Part shown: positions 27,119 to 33,253 of the stretch, piece by piece
How the letters are laid out: every line of letters starts with the position of its first letter
Position numbering within the stretch: position 1 is the first letter of the stretch
Source of the DNA: Chlorobiaceae bacterium
GTDB taxonomy: Bacteria; Bacteroidota; Ignavibacteria; Ignavibacteriales; Ignavibacteriaceae
Reading direction: 5' to 3'
Length of the DNA: 33,253 nucleotides
Assembly: GCA_013824085.1 (NCBI GenBank)
Contig: PNNF01000024.1
Span: 1 to 33,253, forward strand
Position numbers and translations under genes: made by a program
Notes under the pieces: model-generated
What the model saw: only the letters and a program-made list of their open reading frames with translations
Database searches by the model: none
Told to the model about the DNA's origin: nothing

Positions 27119-27444
27119 CTTGATACTGAACGAGACGAACATTTTTTTTGAAACTTAATGCGAAATTATTTTCTGCTAAAGAAAATTTTCTTCGCTCATT
27201 CCAAATCGCTAAATAAATATTATTCCTTCGTGGAAAGTCATCAATAAAAATATTTTATTGAAAAATTTTCCAATCTCATATAACTTACTCACATTTGCTT
27301 TTATCAAAATAATGAGAATTAAAAAAACAGTTAAGTACTGAAAGTGACTATTTATGTAATTAAGAAATCATTATGTTATCTTAAGAGGTGAATTTAAAAA
27401 ATAATTTAAATTGTGAGTAATCGAAAATTCACGAGGAATTCATC
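27119..27444. other. Gene-free stretch between nuoF and the CaCA antiporter
   Basis: Very AT-rich sequence with no open frame, tRNA, repeat or promoter I can support. The end contains the ribosome binding site CGAGGA before the antiporter ATG. Confidence 0.4.
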
Positions 27445-28362
27445 ATGAATGATTTTGTTATTTTAGCTGCAGGAGTTTTGTGCGCTGGTTTTGGTGGCGA
27501 ATTTTTTGTTAGAGGTCTTGTTGGACTTGCCAATTGGGCTAGAGTATCCTCAGGAATTATAGGAATAACAATTGCTGCATTCGCAACTTCAAGTCCCGAA
27601 TTATCTGTTGCCATAAGCGCTGCATTAGCTGGAAAGCCAGAGATTGCTATGGGAGATGCTCTCGGGAGTAACATTGTAAATATTGGTTTAATTTTAGCGA
27701 TTGCATTATTAATTTCAAGAATTAAATCTTCTCGCGACAATATAAAACGAGATTTTCCATTAGCTCTAATTATTCCTTTGTTTACAGGACTGTTAGCTAT
27801 AGATGGAGTATTATCCTTAATTGATGGGATGTTATTGATAACTCTGTTTATAATCTGGTTAGTAATTGCAATTACCAATGCACGGAAACAACGAAATAAA
27901 GAAATTGAAGTTCGTGGGGAATATAAAAAAAGTCATGTAATAATTTATTCACTTATTGGGATGTTATTTTTAGTTGCTGCTGGACAGTTGATTGTTGTTG
28001 GAGCAAAAGGAATTGCACTCTCTTTTGCGTTAGACGAATTTATTATTGGAGCCACCATTGTAGCTATTGGTACATCAGCTCCAGAACTTGCAACAGTTAT
28101 AGTTGCAAAACTTCGTGGGCATGACGAGTTAGGGATAGGAACTATTCTTGGGAGCAATATTTTCAATGGATTGTGGATTATTGGTGTGGCTGCTATTATT
28201 AATCCAATTTCAATTCACGCAGTGCATTTAGCTATCGTATTAGTTTTTGGAATTATCATGGTAATAGTAATTTTACCAACACGACAAGGAGAAATCCAAA
28301 GAAGAAGGGGATTGATATTGCTCATACTCTATGTTTCATATCTTGTAATGATTATTCTATAA
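27445..28362 (+). CDS. Calcium/sodium (CaCA family) antiporter, YrbG-like
   Basis: A 305-residue inner-membrane cation/proton or cation/sodium exchanger. It has the two inverted alpha-repeats of the family: GITIAAFATSSPELSVAISA followed by DALGSNIVNIGL in the first half, and GATIVAIGTSAPELATVIVA followed by ILGSNIFNGLW in the second. About ten hydrophobic helices; a short basic loop (ITNARKQRNKEIEVRGEYKK) separates the halves. The two SPE/APE acidic residues that bind the cation are present. The ion cannot be deduced; calcium is the family default. GAGGA precedes the ATG. It stands alone and ends just before the second repeat cluster. Confidence 0.92.
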   Translation: MNDFVILAAGVLCAGFGGEFFVRGLVGLANWARVSSGIIGITIAAFATSSPELSVAISAALAGKPEIAMGDALGSNIVNIGLILAIALLISRIKSSRDNIKRDFPLALIIPLFTGLLAIDGVLSLIDGMLLITLFIIWLVIAITNARKQRNKEIEVRGEYKKSHVIIYSLIGMLFLVAAGQLIVVGAKGIALSFALDEFIIGATIVAIGTSAPELATVIVAKLRGHDELGIGTILGSNIFNGLWIIGVAAIINPISIHAVHLAIVLVFGIIMVIVILPTRQGEIQRRRGLILLILYVSYLVMIIL

Positions 28363-28363
28363 T

Positions 28364-28655
28364 AGAACTCGGATTTTTTAGATCAGCGATTATCAGCGGT
28401 TGGAAATCAGCGTCATCAGCGTTCCAATTTAGCAGTAAGAGAACGCGGATTTAAATCAGCGATTATCAGCGTTTGAAAATCAGCGTCATCAGCGTTCCAA
28501 TTCAGCAGAAATAGAACGCGGATAAAGCGGATGCTACGCAACGCGGATTTAAATCAGCGATTATCAGCGTTTGAAAATCAGCGTCATCAGCGTTACAATT
28601 CAGCAGTAAGAGAACGCGGATAAAGCGGATGCTGCGCAACGCGGATTTAGTTCAG
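28364..28655. repeat. Cluster of short repeats with CGCGGAT and ATCAGCG words
   Basis: Three units begin with ATCAGCGATTATCAGCG at 28382, 28455 and 28553 (spacing 73 and 98; the extra 25 bases are a GATAAAGCGGATGCTACGCAACGC-like insert), and a fourth partial unit follows at about 28613. Each reads ATCAGCGATTATCAGCG, a short gap, ATCAGCGTCATCAGCGTTCC, then AATTCAGCAG and GAACGCGGAT. Read on the other strand the core is GAACGCTGATGACGCTGAT and CGCTGATAATCGCTGAT, the same pattern as the tail of the 12433-13115 units with G changed to T at the same place. The copies are not CRISPR: no unique spacers. No coding capacity. Confidence 0.8.
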
Positions 28656-28720
28656 CAGCCAAAAAAATTGACACAGAAATAAAAATTTCATCAGGAAGGA
28701 ACTTTATTTTTACAAAAAAA

Positions 28721-29347
28721 CTATTCTTGTTTTACTAAAATTGATTCGACAATTTTTGCGACTTCATCACATTTGTCTAATATTTTTTCCGTAGTTTGAA
28801 AAATATCTTTCCATTTCATTATATAAATCGCGTCAGTGCTTTCAGAAAATAATTCAGCAATAATATCGTTACGCAGTTGATCACCTTCATCTTCAATTCT
28901 ATTTGCTTCTGCTATAGCAATTTTTATTTCAGAAACATTTTTCATCGTTCTTAAACCATTTACTGATTTTGACACAGCATCAACAGACTTTTCAATAAGA
29001 TCTACAACTTGAAAAAAATTATGATTGATCTCAGTAATTTTATATGATTTCATTATGTTCGCTAACTTCAGATGCAAATCTATTATCGAATCCATCTCAT
29101 TAGCTAACTCATACATATCCTTTTTTGCTAACGGAGTGATAAAAGAATTATCAAGTTTCTCTACTAAATCGAAAACTGCGGTGTCAGCAACTCTCTCAAT
29201 ATCTTTCAACTTTTTTACTTCAATATCATTCAGTTCGCCATTACGAATCATAGTTGAAAATTGCTTCGATGCGTGAATACACTCGTATGATAAAATATCG
29301 AGGAGATTAAAAAATTCATATTCTTTTGGAAGCAGATTAAACGACAT
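28721..29347 (-). CDS. DUF47/PhoU-like phosphate transport regulator
   Basis: A 208-residue all-helical protein with the DUF47 (Pit accessory, PhoU-related) pattern: FFNLLDILSYECIHASKQF near the start, ERVADTAVFDLVEKLDNSFITPLAKKDMYELANEMDSIID with the metal-binding acidic motif, then EANRIEDEGDQLRNDIIAELF and WKDIFQTTEKILDKCDEVAKIVES. Such proteins usually sit beside a Pit phosphate permease, which is absent here. ATAGGC lies seven bases before the ATG. The role as regulator of phosphate (or arsenate) uptake is family knowledge. Confidence 0.9.
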   Translation of the reverse strand: MSFNLLPKEYEFFNLLDILSYECIHASKQFSTMIRNGELNDIEVKKLKDIERVADTAVFDLVEKLDNSFITPLAKKDMYELANEMDSIIDLHLKLANIMKSYKITEINHNFFQVVDLIEKSVDAVSKSVNGLRTMKNVSEIKIAIAEANRIEDEGDQLRNDIIAELFSESTDAIYIMKWKDIFQTTEKILDKCDEVAKIVESILVKQE

Positions 29348-29532
29348 TTTGTGCCTATGAAATTATGTTAAAATTTAGAATGCAAATTAAAAAGAAAAAT
29401 AAACTTTATCTCAAAAATATTTTTTTCCAAACTTAATCGACGTCGAAAAATATCTTAAAAAACTTATGTGCAAAGAAAAGAGAGATAAAGAATCAAACGA
29501 TAGAAAAATAATTTCACCGAACAAAAATCAGA

Positions 29533-29934
29533 TTAATTATTTTTTGCCCCTTCTTTTATCCAAGTTCTAATTCCTTGTATTTGATTTATAGTCAATGGCG
29601 GGAAACCCAATGGTGGCATTGGTCTAACGCTTGCACCTGTTATAGACCAAATCATTCTTGAAGTTAAAGTATCACCAGGATTAACAATTCCGGGCACAAC
29701 AGTATTTGTCCAAGAAGTAAAAGCTAATGAGCCAGCTCTGTCTTTGTCATTATGACAGCCACTACTATTGCATTTCATATCGAAGACAGGGAGGAGATGC
29801 TCTCCAAATTTTACATTTTGTTCTGGAATTACTCTATTATCTAAATCATGAATTGTTATTGTATCATCACAGGAACTAAAAATAATTAGTGCAGACAGAA
29901 ATATAGTCATCGAAAGAAATTTTAAATTTTTCAT
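29533..29934 (-). CDS. Lipoprotein with variant c-type heme motif (CxxxxCH)
   Basis: A 133-residue lipoprotein: signal segment and lipobox IFSSC (Cys22). A small cytochrome c-like domain follows with KCNSSGCHND, that is Cys55-x4-Cys60-His61, four residues between the cysteines instead of two, then a glycine- and proline-rich part with VRPMPPLGFPPLT (candidate Met ligand near 108) and a C-terminal helix INQIQGIRTWIKEGAKNN. This is the pattern of the planctomycete-type cytochrome c domains often found in Bacteroidota exported proteins. Heme attachment is inferred. Its ATG overlaps the nitroreductase stop (TAATG), so the two are coupled. Confidence 0.78.
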   Translation of the reverse strand: MKNLKFLSMTIFLSALIIFSSCDDTITIHDLDNRVIPEQNVKFGEHLLPVFDMKCNSSGCHNDKDRAGSLAFTSWTNTVVPGIVNPGDTLTSRMIWSITGASVRPMPPLGFPPLTINQIQGIRTWIKEGAKNN

Positions 29935-30563
29935 TATTCTAATATTTCAAAAATTTCGTTAAAAGATTTTTTTTCTTTGATTGGTTTTTCTGTTGAAGAT
30001 TTTCCAACAGCTATACAAGCCGCAATAGTAAAGGGTGATTTTATCTCTAACAAATTTTCAATCTCTTCGCGAGCAATTAAAAGTCCAGTAATCCAGCAGC
30101 CTGCGTAATCCAAATCAACTGCGGTCAATAATAAATTTTGAACTGCTGCACCTATGCTCTGAACATTTGGATAATTTCTAATTTTATTTATTTCATCATG
30201 TGTTAAATTTATTTTTGTAGCAATCTTATCAATTACAGCTTCATAAGGTTGGGACAATACTAATATTATTGCAGGGGCATTTACAAAAAAAGTCGAGGAA
30301 ATATCAACAGCTAATTTTATTCGTTCAATTTCTTTTTCATCAGTTGTAGGAAATATCGCTTCTATTTTTGCGTGTATTACATCAGCTATTTGATTAATGA
30401 TTTTTTTGTTTGTGATCGCCAAAAATTTATATGGCTGCGAGTTATTGATACTTGGAGCAAGTGCAGCACTTCTCACCATCTCTTCGAGGACTTTTTTCGG
30501 TACTGGATCTGACTTAAAATGACGAGCAGAAAATCTATTTTCAATTGCTAATAAAAGTTCCAT
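29934..30563 (-). CDS. Nitroreductase-family flavoprotein
   Basis: A 209-residue FMN-dependent NAD(P)H oxidoreductase of the nitroreductase superfamily. Seen: IENRFSARHFKSDPVP near the start (RFSARxF, FMN phosphate contact), SAALAPSINNSQPYKFLAI, and VQSIGAAVQNLLLTAVDLDYAGCWITG. The start is the ATG at 30563, with GGAAA upstream; a longer open frame to 30656 would run through the tRNA-Ala gene and is not credible. Nitroreductases reduce nitro compounds, quinones or flavins; the substrate here is unknown. Overlaps the cytochrome lipoprotein gene by one base. Confidence 0.92.
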   Translation of the reverse strand: MELLLAIENRFSARHFKSDPVPKKVLEEMVRSAALAPSINNSQPYKFLAITNKKIINQIADVIHAKIEAIFPTTDEKEIERIKLAVDISSTFFVNAPAIILVLSQPYEAVIDKIATKINLTHDEINKIRNYPNVQSIGAAVQNLLLTAVDLDYAGCWITGLLIAREEIENLLEIKSPFTIAACIAVGKSSTEKPIKEKKSFNEIFEILE

Positions 30564-30614
30564 TTTAATTTCCAAATTATTGAATATAAAAAAAGAATTG
30601 AAGAGAAATAATTG

Positions 30615-30687
30615 TGGAGCTAAGCGGGATCGAACCGCTGACCTTCTGAATGCCATTCAGACGCTCTCCCAGCTGAGCTATAGCCCC
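30615..30687 (-). tRNA. tRNA-Ala (anticodon GGC)
   Basis: A complete 73-nt tRNA on the minus strand. Acceptor stem GGGGCTA pairs with TAGCTCC (one G-U), D-arm AGCTCAGCTGGGAGAGC, anticodon stem TCTGA/TCAGA around loop ATGGCAT, T-arm CGGTTCGATCCCG, discriminator A. CCA is not encoded. It lies 52 bases before the nitroreductase gene on the same strand. Confidence 0.98.
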
Positions 30688-30705
30688 AATATTTTTTCTA
30701 TGATT

Positions 30706-30736
30706 CAAACTTAATTAAGTAGAGAGAGATATTCAA
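30706..30736 (-). promoter_or_regulatory. Promoter of tRNA-Ala
   Basis: Read on the minus strand: TTGAA at 30736-30732, 18 bases, then TAAGTTTG at 30713-30706, a perfect TAnnTTTG. The tRNA begins at 30687, about 18 bases on. Same spacing as at rplU. Confidence 0.75.
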
Positions 30737-30809
30737 TCTATTTTTTTGTAAAAAATTTAGTTTATTTTTATTCTACAAAAAACAAAGAGTTTATTATTAG
30801 GTATTCTGG

Positions 30810-32162
30810 ATGAGTTTTCTACCTGTAAATTATTATTATAAAGACATCTTAAAAATTGCTATTCCTGCAGTTGCGGGACTGTCAACTCAAATGGTCGTAT
30901 CATTAGTGGATGCTGCAATGGTTGGAAGACTCGAGAATCCAAAATTTGCATTGGCAGCTATGGGAGTTGGTGTGCTTGCGACTTGGGCTATCGTAAGTTT
31001 TTTTTCGTCGCTTGCTTCAGGAACTCATCTAATTGTTGCAAGAAGATTCGGAGAAAAAAAATATAAAGAGTGCGGCGAAACTTTAATCAACTCGCTTTAT
31101 ATGGCTTTATTGATTGGTACAATAATTGTTTTGTTCGGAGTTTTTTTATCGACAACGGTGGGACATTTTTTTGCTAAAGATCCTAAAGTTGGTGACCTCG
31201 CTTCGGAGTATATTTTTTTTCGTCTATTAGGAATTCCATTTTTTTTGATGACAGTTTCTTATCGCGGATTTTTCTTTGGATTGGGGAACACCAAAATTTT
31301 TATGATATCCGGAATTCTTACAAACATATTTAACATAATTTTTAATTATGGTTTTATCTATGGAAATTTTGGGCTGCCAAAAATGGGTTTAGCTGGTGCT
31401 GGTATTGGCTCAAGTCTAGCTACGCTTTGTGATGCAATTTTCTATTTGATAGTTTCCTTAAATGCAAATTTTAGGGTGAAGTTTAGTTTGTATCAAAATC
31501 TAAAAATCATTCCTCAAATATTAAAATCAATTTATAAAATCGCTTTACCAATTTCATTTCAGAACGTCTTCATTCTTGTTGGATTTCTTTCATTCATTTC
31601 TGTTACTGGATTAATAGGAGTTGCTGAACAAGCAGCTACACAAGCAATTATTAGTCTCCTATTTCTTTCCTTCTTACCATGTTATGGATTCGGAATAGCC
31701 GTGCAAACATTGGTCGGAACGTCTGTTGGAAAAGGTAAAAAACTTCTTGCAAAAATTTATGGTTTAGAAACAGCAAAGATTGCGACTTACTATACTGTTT
31801 CCTTAGCGCTCTTATTTATTTTCATTCCACATTGGATGCTTAATTTAATTACTACAGATCAAAGTATTATCGATATAGCTATACCTGCGATGCGTATTGC
31901 GGGCTTTGCTCAAGTGTTTTATGCAACGGGAGTTGTTCTTGCAAATGGACTTCAAGCAATTGGTAAATCTGCGTTTGTTATGCGAGCAGAAATTTTTGCA
32001 AACTTAGCTTTGTTCGTTCCGCTTTCATATTTGTTCGGAGTTGTTTGGGGATTTGGATTAGAAGGTGCTTGGTTAGCATTGCCAGTTTATATAATTATTT
32101 ATGCTGCTATTATTTTAATTAAGTTTAAGTATGGCAAGTGGAAATCATTAATGAAAATTTAA
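30810..32162 (+). CDS. MATE family efflux transporter
   Basis: A 450-residue inner-membrane exporter with about twelve helices in two similar halves, the usual size for MATE drug/sodium or drug/proton antiporters. Typical stretches: KIAIPAVAGLSTQMVVSLVDAAMVGRL in helix 1, ALAAMGVGVLATW, SLASGTHLIVARRFGEKKYKE, and in the second half QAIISLLFLSFLPCYGFGIAVQTLVGTSVGKGK, the mirror of the first. The substrate is unknown. The ATG at 30810 has AGGT about nine bases upstream. It is convergent with the MFS gene, overlapping by four bases (TTAA shared by both stops). Confidence 0.93.
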   Translation: MSFLPVNYYYKDILKIAIPAVAGLSTQMVVSLVDAAMVGRLENPKFALAAMGVGVLATWAIVSFFSSLASGTHLIVARRFGEKKYKECGETLINSLYMALLIGTIIVLFGVFLSTTVGHFFAKDPKVGDLASEYIFFRLLGIPFFLMTVSYRGFFFGLGNTKIFMISGILTNIFNIIFNYGFIYGNFGLPKMGLAGAGIGSSLATLCDAIFYLIVSLNANFRVKFSLYQNLKIIPQILKSIYKIALPISFQNVFILVGFLSFISVTGLIGVAEQAATQAIISLLFLSFLPCYGFGIAVQTLVGTSVGKGKKLLAKIYGLETAKIATYYTVSLALLFIFIPHWMLNLITTDQSIIDIAIPAMRIAGFAQVFYATGVVLANGLQAIGKSAFVMRAEIFANLALFVPLSYLFGVVWGFGLEGAWLALPVYIIIYAAIILIKFKYGKWKSLMKI

Positions 32163-33253
32163 TTTTGTAAATAAGTAGTGAATGACTTTGTTCGATATGT
32201 AAGTAAAAAAACAATTACAAAAATTATTGATGCTAATACAAAAGAAAAATTTAGTCCAAAGTATCCGACAATTATTCCTGAGCTTATTGGTCCCAACATA
32301 TTACCCAATATTTGAAAGCTCGAACCAATACTTATCAGTCCTCCTTTTCTATTTGACTCTGAATTTTTACTTATCGCTGTGAAGAGAAGTGGAATAATTA
32401 ATCCATACCCCAGCCCGAGCAATATTCTGATCGGAATCAATAGATAAATATTTTCAACAATAGCGTGGAGCAAATACATGACTGAAGTAATTGCTGTTGC
32501 TATCAATAAATTTTTTCTTATTCCTGTTTTATCAATTCGACTTCCGAGCCACGCCGCAGAAATTGTAGAAAAAATTCCGAGAATGCTGAATAAGACTCCT
32601 GTTACGAGTGGAAGTGATTTTTCATCAATTGAAAATGTTTCAATGTATAAAACGAATATTGGACTTATTAGCTGAACACCGAACGAAGTCAATAAAATCA
32701 AGAGTGAAACGCGCAACAAGATTTTATTTGTAAATAGATATTTCCAATTAGCAAGGAAATTATGTCTTGATTCATTTGGTGCAGGCTTGGTTTCTTCCTT
32801 CATTAAAAAGAAAGTAACAATTCCGACTAGAAAAATTAAAGCACCAATTACAAGGAAGACATTTCTAAAACCCAATACGTTAGAAATCAGTCCGCCAATT
32901 AACGGACCAAAAATATTTCCTGCTGTGTAAGCTGATTGCGTTAGTCCCAGCGCATAACCAACTTTTTCTTTTGGAGTATTTGCACCAATTAAACCAATAG
33001 CAGCGGGATAGAAGCCACTTAGAGCACCTTGAAGTAATCTAAATAAAAAAAGTTGATATTCATTTTGTGCAGTGGAAGTAAGCATCATTGCAATTGATAG
33101 ACCGAAAATTGCTCGCAATGTCATTAACTTTCTTCCATATTTATCGCCGAGACTTCCCCAGATAGAAGTAGTAAAAAAAGAGATAATAAAAGGACCAGCG
33201 AAAACTAATCCACTCCAAAATGCAGTATCGGAAACTTCAGTAACGCCGAGATC
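32159..33253 (-). CDS. MFS transporter, 5' end cut by the window
   Basis: A major facilitator superfamily permease; 364 residues are visible and the gene continues beyond the right edge. The frame is open from 33253, and GSLGDKYGRKLM at about residues 34-45 of the visible part is the MFS motif A after the second helix, so only a short N-terminal stretch is missing; the Met at 33124 is inside this motif and is not the start. About ten further helices follow, with GANTPKEKVGYALGLTQSAYTAGNIFGPLIGG (motif of helix 5, antiporter-type GP). This is the layout of drug-resistance (DHA1/TetA-like) exporters. The 3' end overlaps the MATE gene by four bases. Confidence 0.9.
   Translation of the reverse strand, partial: DLGVTEVSDTAFWSGLVFAGPFIISFFTTSIWGSLGDKYGRKLMTLRAIFGLSIAMMLTSTAQNEYQLFLFRLLQGALSGFYPAAIGLIGANTPKEKVGYALGLTQSAYTAGNIFGPLIGGLISNVLGFRNVFLVIGALIFLVGIVTFFLMKEETKPAPNESRHNFLANWKYLFTNKILLRVSLLILLTSFGVQLISPIFVLYIETFSIDEKSLPLVTGVLFSILGIFSTISAAWLGSRIDKTGIRKNLLIATAITSVMYLLHAIVENIYLLIPIRILLGLGYGLIIPLLFTAISKNSESNRKGGLISIGSSFQILGNMLGPISSGIIVGYFGLNFSFVLASIIFVIVFLLTYRTKSFTTYLQN

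Noticed and set aside
27429-27878. Minus-strand open frame over the CaCA antiporter
   Set aside because: Antisense shadow of a well-supported membrane protein gene.
28364-28655. Possible CRISPR array
   Set aside because: Units abut or share inserts, spacers are not unique, and no cas gene is near.
30564-30656. N-terminal extension of the nitroreductase
   Set aside because: It would translate through the tRNA-Ala gene; the ATG at 30563 gives the normal family start.

Overview
The window is AT-rich bacterial chromosome with tightly packed genes and mostly weak Shine-Dalgarno sequences. Four promoters share one layout: TTGA-type -33 boxes, then 18 bases, then a -7 box close to TAnnTTTG. That is the promoter type of the Bacteroidota/Chlorobiota/Ignavibacteriota (FCB) group. 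Together with the gene set (complex I, GlgC, ATP-type PfkA, FN3 lipoproteins, many lipoproteins with plain Cys lipoboxes) it suggests a low-GC member of that group, plausibly an Ignavibacteria-like lineage. The taxonomic call is inference.

Layout. 1-3472: the 3' part of a GAF/histidine kinase/REC/REC/HPt phosphorelay protein, a MORN-type lipoprotein, the small SRP RNA (clearly recognisable, not coding) and a convergent SixA-type phosphohistidine phosphatase. 3477-8944 (all minus): glgC-uvrC-L,D-transpeptidase, then a lipoprotein, a small alpha/beta-barrel-like protein and sixA. 9319-12290 (plus): a divergent YchF-like P-loop GTPase/ATPase and typA/bipA. 12291-13156: no gene; three near-identical tandem copies of a 230-base unit. 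13157-15946 (minus): OB-fold-like lipoprotein, pfkA, a small secreted protein and a bacterial SET-domain protein. 16115-17653 (plus): rplU-rpmA-mdh, with a promoter and an intrinsic terminator. 17704-22475 (minus): MBL/beta-CASP hydrolase, FN3 lipoprotein, outer-membrane-barrel candidate, RsbW-like ATPase. 22640-27064 (plus): nuoABCDEF, half of a complex I operon. 27445-28362: CaCA cation antiporter. 28364-28655: a second cluster of short repeats related to those of the first locus but on the opposite strand. 28721-33253: DUF47/PhoU-like protein, nitroreductase plus variant c-type cytochrome lipoprotein, tRNA-Ala(GGC), a MATE exporter and a truncated MFS transporter.

How it fits together. Most of this is housekeeping: respiration (NuoA-F, Mdh), glycolysis and glycogen synthesis (PfkA, GlgC), ribosome and secretion (L21, L27, TypA, SRP RNA, tRNA-Ala) and DNA repair (UvrC). 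I see no defence island, prophage, CRISPR array or transposase. The most unusual items are the two related repeat loci, the SET-domain gene behind pfkA, the HPt kinase with a nearby SixA phosphatase, the split complex I cluster, and the cytochrome/nitroreductase pair. I do not claim a complete new system.
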